A stretch of 20,450 nt of DNA from Larix sibirica (Eukaryota > Streptophyta > Pinopsida > Pinales > Pinaceae). How positions within the stretch are numbered: the stretch's first letter is position 1; each line of letters opens with the position of its first letter. The position numbers and the translations under genes are program-made. Below are positions 9,673 to 18,414 of the stretch, piece after piece. The notes beneath the pieces were generated by a model that was not told where the DNA came from, searched no databases, and saw nothing but the letters and a program-made list of their open reading frames with translations. The stretch is from positions 26,539 to 46,988 of the forward strand of contig NWUY0300049432.1 in assembly GCA_004151065.3 (NCBI GenBank). Direction: 5' to 3'.

Positions 9673-9684
9673 TAAGTAAAACAT
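9673..9684 (+). repeat. Candidate 3' target-site duplication of the 8215-9670 element
   Basis: TAAGTAAAACAT directly follows the A-tail and matches TAAGCAAAACAT at 8203-8214 except for one C/T difference. Confidence 0.45.
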
Positions 9685-10639
9685 TGTTTATCATGCAAAA
9701 CATATATAAGTATCATATATAATATTATACAAGTAGTTGATCAAGTATATGATCAATGTAAAAAATATACAAGTGTGAAGTAGTGTCAATATCAGTCAAT
9801 TTCACTAGTAAATGAATAACATGCAGTACATGACAATTTATAAATGGGCTTATGCCCATGATCACAATCACAATCAAGAATATACATAATAAACTCAACA
9901 TTGGGATGTAGGGTATGTGATGTGCATATACCTACATAAATATAAATGGACAATAGTTAGGTATTGTTTCAAAATCGAAATATTCTTAAATTAATATATA
10001 CATGCTCATTCACACCCATATGATCTCATCACTTTACCATTTGTAGAACCTCCTCTTTACACCCTTAATCATTTGCTTCTCTACACTTAGATAAGGAAAT
10101 GGCATAGTGGGGACAATGCATTTGAGGATAAAATCCATCTGCAATTTGTTTATTGTGCGACATTAAATTTGGATCCTTGCTCTCATTCTCAACCTCAACA
10201 ACATGGAAAACCTTTTGAAACATAGTAATTATGCATTATTGTGTAATGCATAATTTTATACAAATTAGACATAATATAATTAAAGTATTGATGACATAGT
10301 AAAACATAAAATGAACCAATTTTGACTATCTTTGTTTCTCGAGTTGCCCAATGCCTGATGCTAGTCGACTTGAGGCAGAGAATAATCATGTAGATCTATA
10401 GTAGCTATCACTGACACCTATTTTCAAAAGTCAAAGAATAATTAGTCCTTAATTATCATTTTTAACCATGTGAATCAGTAACTATTGGCGTTATAGTTTG
10501 TTCCTCTGCTTGTGTGGTAGAATGATAAACTGTGCATACTAGTATTTTATCATGTGTCAGCACAATAAATTGTAGATAGTGCACGCTTAGAATGTAATGT
10601 ATGTGACTGTGGAATAATGTGTAAATCAAGCATTAGTTA
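9685..10639. other. AT-rich spacer, no gene seen
   Basis: No frame on either strand resembles a protein family. The stretch contains one perfect hairpin (10227-10255) and otherwise low-complexity AT-rich DNA. Its right part may already belong to the 5' LTR of the gypsy element, whose left border I could not fix. Confidence 0.45.
10227..10255. repeat. Perfect 12-bp inverted repeat (hairpin)
   Basis: AATTATGCATTA (10227-10238) and TAATGCATAATT (10244-10255) are exact reverse complements separated by TTGTG. Each arm contains the palindrome ATGCAT. No coding context. It could be a cruciform-prone palindrome or the core of a tiny foldback element. Confidence 0.8.
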
Positions 10640-11107
10640 ATGAAGTATTATGAAATGTTTTTTAGTTTAGTTAAGGACAATTAATGTTTAATAACTATCG
10701 TTCATTTTGTATTTACGGGAAAGGTTGGGAAACATAAAAGGTTATTGTTGCTATGATTGTTAATGTTATTGTTGTCATTGTCCCTATATTTTTAGAGAAT
10801 GTAGAGATGAATGGTTGGATTGTATGAATGATGATTCCTTTTCTTGCATATAAATGTTGGACCAGTGGCTTGTTCTTTCCTCTATGTATTATAGGATCTT
10901 TATGTGTTATGAATGAGGTGTTGTAATGAATGAATGGTGGTAATTATATGTTAAATTGTGTATAATTCCAGAACATATTATATTCCAGTAATTCTTGTGA
11001 GAGTCTTGAGTGAGACCTTATTCATTCATGAATACTGAATATGTCTATTTCCATGAGATTATTGTTGGTCCTAGATTTTGAATCTTGGGTCTAAATTTGT
11101 GGCAACA
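10640..11107 (+). repeat. Putative 5' LTR (right end only supported)
   Basis: The right end is placed at ...GGCAACA (ending CA at 11106-11107), three bases before a primer-binding-site-like sequence. A TATA-like box (10849-10855) lies about 255 bp upstream, consistent with U3-R-U5 order. The left border and the partner 3' LTR are not visible, so this is position-based inference. Confidence 0.35.
10849..10855 (+). promoter_or_regulatory. TATA-box-like, putative LTR promoter
   Basis: TATAAAT in the context TTGCATATAAATGTTGG, inside the putative LTR and upstream of the primer site and gag. Such words are common in AT-rich DNA; only the placement supports it. Confidence 0.3.
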
Positions 11108-11109
11108 AT

Positions 11110-11121
11110 TGGTTCTATAGC
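11110..11121 (+). other. Primer-binding-site-like sequence (initiator Met tRNA type)
   Basis: TGGTTCTATAGC matches 8 of 12 bases of TGGTATCAGAGC, the usual plant LTR-retrotransposon primer site complementary to the 3' end of initiator Met tRNA. The following bases TAGGACCGAATATGG resemble the leader that normally follows. It lies 5' of gag, where it should be. Confidence 0.45.
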
Positions 11122-11132
11122 TAGGACCGAAT

Positions 11133-12448
11133 ATGGTTAGGGTTTTCACGAGGACATGTGGACATGATTTGGAAGCCATCGAGGAAGGATATACAGGATT
11201 GGTTATATGGAAAAGAAGAGGAGTGTGCACAACAAGAAACTATGAACTTGTGTTTCGATCCCCAAAGATGGAAGCAATGGTACATTTATTTCGATTTGCA
11301 TGGAAATTCTTTTTTGAGTTGCCTTGTTTATTACATTAGTGGATAAAAAGACAAACGAAAATAAATTTTGTATGGTAAGGTTAGGAACCTATAGTTTGGG
11401 ATCAAGAAACGATTGCTAGATTGAAAACCCTAGATAATAAGTGTACGAGGGTTGTTGATTTTTGTTTTGAAAGGACAAGAGAAGGATAAATTGTAGAGTT
11501 TGCAGTTGACCCTAGAGGAAAATTACTAGTAGAAATCCCATGTTGGATTAAAATGTTATTCATTGAAAAGGGATTGATGCACATGGAACTTGACATAATG
11601 TAAGCATAAAAACCCTGCGTCGGGAGGGGGGGTCGGGGAGGAAAAATGTAGGGTGATGAGATAGAGACTTAGCAACGGATGGAACCGAAAGAGCATAAAA
11701 GAAAAAGAGAAGAAAGGATGAAAGAAGGAATGCACTAAAGGAAGTGGAATGGAAGATAAGAATAGAGGGCTTGAGGAAGAAGGGTGAATATATCATGGAT
11801 CGCGTTTCTAGAACCAACAGAGGAGGGAGCATATCAAAAGGGTATGCTGAAGTGAGTAGTCATCTAGAAGGGAGTGCAAAGGAATAAGAAATGCCAACAA
11901 AGAGGCGTGGCATAGTAGAAATCACATCAGAGATGTATGTGAGAAAGAGAGAATATGGTTGTCTAGAAACCTAATGGAGAAATCGTGACTTTGAAGACTC
12001 AGATATGAATAATAATGATTCTGAATGTAGTAGGAATTCCAATAGTACAACATAGGGAGAACACGAGGAATATGAGAATGTTTTTGGAGTAATAGAACTA
12101 TTCAATCATAGGAAGATTGAGGAACCATCTAGGTCCATTAGGAAAGGATATGATGAGATCACCTAGTATAACTTTTCAAACTACCCCACCTCCTTGTGCA
12201 CTTTAAAATCAGAAGGAGAAAATTTAGTTGAATTAGAAGTTAGGAATATCGTATAGCAAAGAATTGGAGGAGTAAGATCACCAAGTAGGAAAATAATGAC
12301 TATAGAGAGGTTAAATATGGTAGTACACATGAATGATTTGATGCTTAGAGTTCTAGTTTTTCATGGAAATGGAAGGGTTGATGTAGAGCAACACTGCTTT
12401 ACATGTGAAGTAGTTTCGGTGGTGAAATAGGTCATGGATGAGGCACAT
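11133..12448 (+). pseudogene. gypsy gag, 5' part (before the nested insertion)
   Basis: Gag forms the particle that packages the element RNA. The first frame opens MVRVFTRTCGHDLEAIEEG at 11133. A very purine-rich segment (about 11640-11790) codes for Arg/Glu-rich, coiled-coil-like sequence in several frames. The best family match is the end: LRVLVFHGNGRVDVEQHCFT (12347-12406) followed by DEAHKIA, the start of the retrotransposon gag domain (F.G.G..DAE.H....). The sequence is then cut by the insertion at 12467 and resumes in register at 13983-13999 with KIAYMETTFIDHVLTWYMKY. There are multiple stops. Confidence 0.55.
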
Positions 12449-12466
12449 AAGATAGCATAGATGGAG
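12449..12466 (+). repeat. 5' target-site duplication (18 bp) of the nested insertion
   Basis: AAGATAGCATAGATGGAG here and AAGATAGCATATATGGAG at 13981-13998 differ at one base. Both encode the same gag residues (KIA-x-ME), and joining one copy to the flank restores the gag reading order, so this is a genuine duplication of target DNA. Confidence 0.9.
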
Positions 12467-12548
12467 TTCTGATGGACCCCTAGATGCGGGTGTCAGCATG
12501 ACTCATGGGGCCATGTGCAGGGCACGTGGGGAAGGATCCTCGTCTTAG

Positions 12549-13631
12549 GTGCTCGTAATTTTGGCACACGCACCCCTTCCCTCACACCTGCCTGCCCACG
12601 CTCCTGCATGCCCTCAAACATGTCTTCCCGCCCATCTGTCTACCCTCCCACTTGTCTTCCCTCACAGTTGTCTACCCTCACACTTGCGGCTTTATGGCTC
12701 CTTCCCGATCCTTTGCATGCAAGTCCCTTCACAGGTTATCTGGTGCCACTCCAGTATTGCTCGACCTCACCTCGTCCCTCCGCGCATTCAAGACGGCCCT
12801 CACCTCAACTCTCGGCTCCATCAATTCGACTCCCTGCACTTAACTATGGCTTGTGTGAACCTGTATCAATGTTCTTTAAATGGGCTAGTGGACACTCAAG
12901 ACAACATCCTGTTTGCTTCTCCTCAACGCTGGTTCGACTCTGTGCACCCTTGTGGTCAATTGTATTTCTGGTTGTGGACTCCCACTGCGCTATCCACCAT
13001 GACCAAGCCATGCGGCCTTTCTCGTCGAGGTAGTGGGAGCCGCTGCAAAGCCCATAGTACTCCTGGTTCTCGCGATGACTTCGACACTAGCATCTCCTTC
13101 GCTAGCCGCAACTTGATTAACGAGTGGGAAGGACAGCTGGTTGCAGATCACTTGGCCTCTGGCATTAATGGAGGCAATATCAATCACTATTGGATCATAA
13201 AAACCATGCTTGGAAAGCTTCTAGATGACATGTTGGGAAACTGGGGTTCTGCTAGGAATCAGATGCTGGCCACCAGGGCCAAACTCATTGAGTTGGACGA
13301 ATGTCTGGTTAACCTTGACGCCAACTTCTCATGGATCCAACATGCTCTCGTGAGCCACAACCTGGTCATAGCCGAATCTGGTGGTAGGGGTGATGGTGGC
13401 AGTGTCTCTGGCGTCCCGATTTCCAATGGTTTTCCCTCTGAAGGGCCGGCAGCTGCTGTTGCAATTGATACCACAGAACCCTCCCTGGTCGTTCCTGTTC
13501 CATCTTCGCCGACGGCTCCTCGTGTGCATTTTTTGGTCCCTTCCACGATTGGCTCCCCACCCTGCAAAAGGATGTGCATCATGAAGAGCCTAATCTCCTC
13601 GCTACTCAAAAAATCGAGCCACTCCCTGTGA
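12549..13631 (+). CDS. Unidentified 360-aa protein of the nested element
   Basis: The longest open frame in the window. Residues 1-45 are Pro/Cys/His/Leu-rich and produced by the 16-bp repeat, so real translation may start later: Met100 (12846) or Met151 (12999), the latter in the favourable context CCACCATGA. Residues about 185-277 look helical (HYWIIKTMLGKLLDDM, then AKLIELDECLVNLDANFSWI) and are the part loosely shared with copies 1 and 2. Residues 278-345 are Gly, then Pro/Ser/Val-rich and disordered. The last 25 residues look like a frameshift product: the +2 frame from about 13500 reads IFADGSS...LPTLQKDVHHEEPNL and ends at a TAG at 13691. Copy 2 likewise has SIFDGDPNS there. No signal peptide, membrane segment or known domain. 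Confidence 0.45.
   Translation: MLVILAHAPLPSHLPAHAPACPQTCLPAHLSTLPLVFPHSCLPSHLRLYGSFPILCMQVPSQVIWCHSSIARPHLVPPRIQDGPHLNSRLHQFDSLHLTMACVNLYQCSLNGLVDTQDNILFASPQRWFDSVHPCGQLYFWLWTPTALSTMTKPCGLSRRGSGSRCKAHSTPGSRDDFDTSISFASRNLINEWEGQLVADHLASGINGGNINHYWIIKTMLGKLLDDMLGNWGSARNQMLATRAKLIELDECLVNLDANFSWIQHALVSHNLVIAESGGRGDGGSVSGVPISNGFPSEGPAAAVAIDTTEPSLVVPVPSSPTAPRVHFLVPSTIGSPPCKRMCIMKSLISSLLKKSSHSL
12573..12684 (+). repeat. 16-bp minisatellite, seven units
   Basis: Seven units of exactly 16 bp start at 12573, 12589, 12605, 12621, 12637, 12653 and 12669. Examples are TGTCTTCCCGCCCATC, TGTCTACCCTCCCACT, TGTCTTCCCTCACAGT and TGTCTACCCTCACACT. The last four units are most alike. Because 16 is not a multiple of 3, the array gives a 48-nt (16-residue) protein period and similar Pro/Ser/Leu-rich peptides in all frames, which explains the overlapping open frames here. 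Confidence 0.85.
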
Positions 13632-13693
13632 AGCTGCCGGAGGAGGAATTTCCAGGGAGTTGCCCCATTTTGAAGGATTTCCCTCCTGCTTAG

Positions 13694-13980
13694 CTTTTTC
13701 CATGTCTACTCGGAAGCTCAATGAGAAGACCGAGTCTCTCTGCTCCGCTCTGGTTTTTTGTAAGAGATTTTTAATGTGGTTTCTGAAAGATTTCGCTCAG
13801 GCAGTCTTTTGTTTTTTGGCCTTGCCGTTGGAGGCAACTTTCTGTATAACCTGCAAGCTAGTCTATAATACTCTTGCTACTTCTGTTTTTTTTGCAACGC
13901 CGAGATTGCCTCACTATCCCTGGCCTCTATGTAATTTTATCCTTTTTCTTAATTAATATATTGTGCAGACTTACAAAAAA
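13694..13980 (+). other. 3' untranslated part and A-tail of the nested element
   Basis: T-rich, non-coding sequence from the end of the extended frame to the A-tail. GGCAGTCTTTTGTTTTTT (13800-13817) and CTCTTGCTACTTCTGTTTTTTTT (13871-13893) have counterparts at 4922-4937 and 5012-5030. The final 50 bases match 9618-9670. This shared 3' end is probably what LINE machinery recognises. Confidence 0.5.
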
Positions 13981-13998
13981 AAGATAGCATATATGGAG
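13981..13998 (+). repeat. 3' target-site duplication (18 bp) of the nested insertion
   Basis: AAGATAGCATATATGGAG directly after the A-run. It differs from 12449-12466 at one base (T for G). The first two A residues could equally be part of the A-tail. Confidence 0.9.
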
Positions 13999-15126
13999 AC
14001 TACATTCATAGATCATGTGCTAACTTGGTATATGAAATATAACTCTACAACTTCTGCAAGTCGAACCAGATCTTTGGTTGAGATAAAGAAAGATACGTTG
14101 AAATAATTTCAGAAACCCAAGTCAGAACCCAGTGCATTACAAAGATTAAATAAATTAAGCAAGAAGTAAGTGAGATAGTATGGGATTATGATCAATGGTT
14201 TAATATTTTATTAGATAGACTGAATTTTCAAATTCAATATGTACAACATAGGGAGTGGTTTATTGCAGGACTTCTTCCACGTATTTAGGTCCCACTTACT
14301 AAAAAAAGGTATTCAAGCAATTTGAAGATTTGGGGATTGCTATGCGACTGGAGTCTACCCATGGGGAATATACTTCAACGAGAATGGTGCAGGTGCAGTC
14401 TTATCTTGCCACCCTAACAATGCAATTACAAGAGATGGAAAAAGGGAAAGTGGTGCATAAGAATGAGTGGTGCACTATGTTCCATGCATAAGGGAACCAC
14501 CATAATGAGTGTCCAACACTTGATATTATACTGCGATTGGTATGCCTAACCCATTCCCTGCAGGGCCTCAGGAGGAATGTTGCGATATTTGTAAAAAATG
14601 GGGCCATATACCTCCCTGTTGTCTAACGTTGCAAAAGTACCAGATGACAACAACCACCCTTTTTTTTGAATTTTGAAAATCAGTGGGACATGATGTAAAT
14701 GGTTGTTGCACATTACAGTTGATGAAAGAGCGCACTGCGGATGCCTATCATATTCAGTGAGTAGAATATAATACAATTGGAGGTAAAGGTGGTGGTTTCC
14801 AAGGAGGATATCAAGGTAGAGGTCAAGGATTTGGTGGAGATGAGAGGTAGGCTATTTGCTTCAATTGCAGAGAGACTAGACATTTGGTGCAATTTTGCAC
14901 AAGACCACGTGCACTCTTTGGGTACTGTCGCAATGTGTATCATGCAACTGAAGATAACAATGAGATTATGTCAAAATGGGAGGAAAAGAAAGGGATTTGC
15001 AATATGGTTACCACTAAACCACGCAACGAGCGAAAAGGGAAGGGATTTGTGAATGTGCATGTGGTAACTAGAGGCGAAGGACTAGAGAAGACAGAGATTA
15101 ATGAGCTTTTATGGAACATCATCTAG
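13999..15126 (+). pseudogene. gypsy gag, 3' part with zinc knuckles
   Basis: The rest of the gag domain follows the insertion: TFIDHVLTWYMKYNSTT, a broken middle, then REWFIAGLLPRI (about 14251-14286), the Y/F-I-GL block that closes retrotransposon gag domains. Two RNA-binding zinc knuckles are intact: CDICKKWGHIPPCC at 14581-14622 and CFNCRETRHLVQFC at 14857-14898, both exact CX2CX4HX4C. A third just after (LFGYCRNVYHATEDN) is degenerate, with its first and last Cys replaced. KWEEKKGICNMVTTKP and VVTRGEG follow in an open frame to 15126. Stops and frame changes occur between the blocks. Confidence 0.8.
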
Positions 15127-15327
15127 AAGAAAAGATTAAGAAAGCAATAAAATCACTAACGAAGTTTGACGCTATGCAGTAGAAACAGTTCCTCCGTGAT
15201 GCACAAAAGGCAATTGAGGATGTGCCATTGCATGCAAAAGACTTATGGTATAATGAATATCTAGAGGACGATTCAAGAAACTTAGTAAGTGAATTTCTGA
15301 TGTTGTATTAAATTATTAAATAATATC
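15127..15327 (+). pseudogene. gypsy gag-protease linker
   Basis: Charged sequence in the gag-pol frame (KKAIKSLTKFDAMQ, QFLRDAQKAIEDVPLHAK, LWYNEYLEDDSRNL) with stops between the pieces. No catalytic motif. It looks like the spacer before the protease. Confidence 0.5.
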
Positions 15328-15851
15328 ATGATTGTCAAGACACTAACTCAAATGTTAACTATGTTAGTGACATTAAGTGAGATGGAGGTTCCTATTTATG
15401 CCCCATTACTAGAAAAGAATGTGCGACAGGTTGGAAAAAGGAGAAGAATAGGCAGAGAATTCAAAATGGAATTAGACTTGGGAGGTTATGAGATGCAAGA
15501 TGTTATATTGGACCTAGGGTCCTACGTAAATATTCTACCAAAGAAATCATGGGAGTTGATGGGTAAGCCAAAGTTAGTTTGGTCCCCTATTTAGCTTAGG
15601 TTGGTCAATCAGTATTGAATTTACCCTATAGGAATACTGGAGAAAGTTGAAGTAAATAATGATGGCATAAGACAATTGTAGATTTTGGAGTTATTGAGAT
15701 TCTAGATGAGATATATCCCTATCCGGCTTTGTTAGGCAATGATTGGGATTTTGATAATAATGCAATATTGAACTTGAAGCATAGGAAAATGTCCTTTGAA
15801 ATAGATACTTTACGATTGGTCACTCCACTGCATCCCATGGAAGGATATTGA
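15328..15851 (+). pseudogene. gypsy aspartic protease domain, broken
   Basis: The protease cleaves the polyprotein. An 88-codon frame (15328-15594) contains VILDLGSYVNILPKKSW, where DLG (15511-15519) stands in the position of the catalytic D-S/T-G triad and NILPK matches the retropepsin 'flap' approach. After a short broken part a second open stretch (about 15675-15850) reads DFGVIEILDEIYPYPALLGNDW and then LNLKHRKMSFE. LLGNDW is the 'LLG.DW' block that ends gypsy proteases. A stop after EGY closes it. DLG in place of DSG/DTG is seen in some gypsy lineages, so I do not take it as a fatal change. Confidence 0.75.
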
Positions 15852-15959
15852 TATATAGAACTGATAAGGGATGATATACAAAGTGAGAAGGTAGAAAAAT
15901 CCTATAGTATCACTGGGAGAAAGGAAGATTATGTGAATCCAACAATAGATGGGGAGATT

Positions 15960-16690
15960 AGCTGCAAAAGCATTTGTTCATTTGATACTGACTGAGAGGA
16001 AGCAATGGAGAGATGGCAGAGTAGGCTATATGACGTGTCTAGCATGAGGTGTGCAATGATTACTAATTTAGTTCTTTGGATAGGATCCAAGTTACGTGAT
16101 CCCCCAAAGTTCTATGGAATAGGGCTAGTAGATAATTTTATAGAACATATGGAGAAAGAGGTGTCTAATCCTTTAAAAATATAGGATGTGGACATTGGGG
16201 TCAAAGGAACACTTGCGCACTGGTGGGAAATGCATAAAGAGAGGATACACTTGACTAGGCGCAGGTGGTGGACTGCATTGAAATGAGGTTCCAATCCCCA
16301 AAGGAGTTCGATTTGATGAAAATATATAAGGGAACAGGAGATCCTCGAGAACGTATTTGGTACCGTGAGAAGAGATGAATAAACAAATAGGTTCCTAAAG
16401 ATCAATTGGTTCATAGATTTGTTCACACATCAAACATGTTGCCAAAATGTTGGTACATTCAAGAGGAGGACAAAAGAGTGGAAAAGTGTAGGTGATTTGT
16501 TATGCATGAAATTTGGGTTTACATCTAATGGTCCCGTGCTTAAAGAAATTCTATGTAAGATTAAGAATTTTATTTTTGGTGGAAAACCTTCAGAGCCTAA
16601 GCAAATGATAGTTTGCATAGACCATAAAATGATGATGAAAGCAAATTAGCCTATTAATTGTTGGAAGGTGGGTAAATACGATGCAGAGGA
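15960..16690 (+). pseudogene. Second gag-like module between protease and RT
   Basis: Continuous frame from 15997 to about 16250 with one TAG. It reads PPKFYG (about 16102-16119), then DNFIEHMEKEV, then TLAHWWEMHKER (16208-16243). Downstream come RFQSPKEFD and IYKGTGDPRERI (about 16288-16354), then KEWKSVGDLLCMKFGFTS (16473-16526). These follow the order of a retrotransposon gag domain: F.G...F...+E, A..WW, RF, KY.G.GDP..HI, W..L...F. A gag domain already lies upstream of the protease (12347-14286), so this is an additional one. It could serve as an internal RNA-binding or assembly module, or mark a fusion of two elements. Stops and at least one frame change are present. Confidence 0.55.
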
Positions 16691-16825
16691 GGAAAATCCC
16701 AGATGCTGCAAATGAGTGAAACAACAGTTGAGCGCATGGTCAATGAGGAGGTTTAATGTAGAATTGCACCTAAGTATTCACAACCACTACATACAAAGAA
16801 ACATAACATTGGAACATAAGAGAAT

Positions 16826-17755
16826 CCCAAGATGGTTGTTCATGGAGACTATTGGGACAAGGAGATAGTCTCTCAGGTAGTAGACTTGTTGAATGAATAT
16901 GAGGATTTGTTTCCATGAAGTTTTTCAGAAATGAAAGGGATTGCAAGGTATTTAGGGGATATGAAAATTCAATTGAAGCCTAACTCAAAACCAATGAAGA
17001 AATGACCATATCGTATGAATACCATGTATAAAGAAAAGGTGTGTCAATAACTTGAGAGAATGTTGGAAGAAGGTATTATAATCCCATTAGAAGAATTAGA
17101 GTGGATTAGTTCCATGGTGGTACAAGATAAGAAAATTAGGGGAATCAGAATCTGTGTTGACCTTGGGAATCTTAATGCAATTTGTATCCATGATCTGTTT
17201 CCCACTTCATTTACAAATGAAGTGACAGAGATTGTGGGCGGTAGAGAAATTTTTTCATTTATGGATGGCTTTTCAGGGTATCATGGGGTCAAAATTGTAG
17301 AGAAGGATATGACAAAAACTATCTTTTCAACCGAATGGGGGTCATTTGCATACACAATAATGCCTTTTGGATTGAAGAATGAACCAACAGTCTTTTCTCA
17401 AATTGTGGTACCCACTTTCAAAGACTTCATGCATAGATTATTGGGAGTGTATGTGGATGACTAGACTACGTTCAGTATGTTGAAGGAGCATGTGCAAATA
17501 TTAAGATTGATGCTATATAGATACAAGAAATTACATATTTCGTTTAATTTAAAGAAATGTATTTTTTGCACACCTTTTGGGATTTTATTGGGACATGTAG
17601 TATGCAAGGATGGTTTGCCTGTGGATCTAGTGAAGATTGTTGTCATTGTGAATATGCCAGCTCCAACTTCAATAAAGAAGCTATGTGTAGTACTGGGACA
17701 CATTGGGTATTACCGGAAATTTATAAGTAATTATGCTCTTATTATTGCTTGATGG
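16826..17755 (+). pseudogene. gypsy reverse transcriptase domain, stops only
   Basis: The RT makes cDNA in the particle. A single frame holds from 16832 to about 17750 without an indel; only in-frame stops break it. Blocks in order: DYWDKEIVSQVVDLLNEYED; FSEMKGIARYLGDMKI; MLEEGIIIPLEELEWISSMV; GIRICVDLGNLNA (R-I-C-V-D, first catalytic Asp); FSFMDGFSGYHGVKI; TEWGSFAYTIMPFGLKNEP; then YVDD at 17450-17461, the catalytic pair, intact. A TAG follows at once, where the family usually has Trp. The second half (17477-17752) reads SFNLKKCIFCTPFGILLGHVVC and GHIGYYRKF, the typical end of the palm and thumb. This is the best preserved domain of the element. Confidence 0.9.
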
Positions 17756-18270
17756 AGAAGTTATTGAAGAAAGAGACCAGGTATGCATGGACTTAGGAAT
17801 GCTGGGAAGTATTAGATTCATTAAAGGATAAAATAGTGACTGCACCTATTTTGATATTTCTGGATTGGGCAAAGCAGTTTCATGTACATGTGGATGCATC
17901 TTTCGCTGCTTTAGGCGCAGTGCTGGAACAACCAAGAGAAGGTAATATAGATCACCCGGTTTCATTTGCAGGTAGAAAAATTTCAGATTAATAAATGAAT
18001 TACACAACCATTGAATGAGAAGGTCTAGCAATGGTATATGTACTGCAAAAATTCAGACATTACTTATTAGGAAACACATTTAATTTTTTCACTGACCATT
18101 ATGAATTGAAATATTTAGTGAATAAACAAGTGTCGGGGGGAAGAATTTGTCGATGGTTGTTATTTTAGGAATTTGACTTTGAAGTGGTAGTAAAACCTAG
18201 TAAGGATAATGTGCCCCCTACCATTTATCAAGGATAGAGTCTAGAGAAGCAGGTGAGAGTCTGGAGGATG
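17752..18270 (+). pseudogene. gypsy RNase H domain, broken by stops
   Basis: RNase H removes the RNA strand after cDNA synthesis. An indel at about 17750 shifts the frame relative to RT; from 17752 the frame holds. It reads MEKLLKKETRYAWT, then TAPILIF, FHVHVDASFAALGAVL, HPVSFAGRKIS, EGLAMVYVLQKFRHYLLG, FFTDHYELKYLVNKQ, GRICRWLL and FDFEVVVKPSKDN. The catalytic Asp (17893-17895, VDAS), Glu (18019-18021) and Asp (18094-18096, FTDH) are all kept in one frame. In-frame stops sit at 18016 and elsewhere, often where the family has Arg, Gln or Trp. Confidence 0.85.
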
Positions 18271-18414
18271 AATTGTTAGATGCACAACTCTTTCGAGTTG
18301 AAATAATACCAGATTAGTTTAGAGGGATAATACCATATTAGTTCATAGAGTTTAGAGGAATACCATACGTTGACATAATGACGTAAATTGGTAACATGTA
18401 GCATAGACTAGCAA
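18271..18414 (+). pseudogene. gypsy RNase H-integrase linker
   Basis: Broken sequence (DELLDAQLFRVEIIPD, RGIPYVDIM) in the place of the variable spacer before integrase. No catalytic motif and several stops. Confidence 0.5.

Larger units (their letters stand above)
12467..13980 (+). mobile_element. 1.5-kb A-tailed element inserted in gag (copy 3, youngest)
   Basis: The 1514-bp insertion is bounded by an 18-bp target-site duplication and ends ...CAGACTTAC plus an A-run, the signature of target-primed reverse transcription by LINE machinery. It is visibly richer in GC and CpG than its surroundings. It contains a 16-bp minisatellite (12573-12684), an open frame of 360 codons (12549-13631) and a T-rich 3' untranslated part (about 13694-13970). 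Its ends match those of the element at 8215-9670. It has no RT, no LTR and no introns that I can see. It could be a non-autonomous retroelement with its own ORF, or a processed copy of a host transcript; the related copy at 8215 favours a repeated element. Confidence 0.75.

Noticed and set aside
11560-11832. 90-codon minus-strand frame rich in Ser, Leu, Phe and Pro
   Set aside because: Antisense of the purine-rich gag segment; pyrimidine-rich strands give such frames by composition alone.
12515-13033. 172-codon + strand frame overlapping the 360-codon frame
   Set aside because: Its openness comes from the 16-bp array; after the array it has no shared block with the related copies, whereas the 12549 frame does.
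13259-13609. 116-codon minus-strand frame and shorter neighbours in the nested element
   Set aside because: Shadow of the GC-rich + strand frame; Arg/Gly/Thr low-complexity content and no motif.
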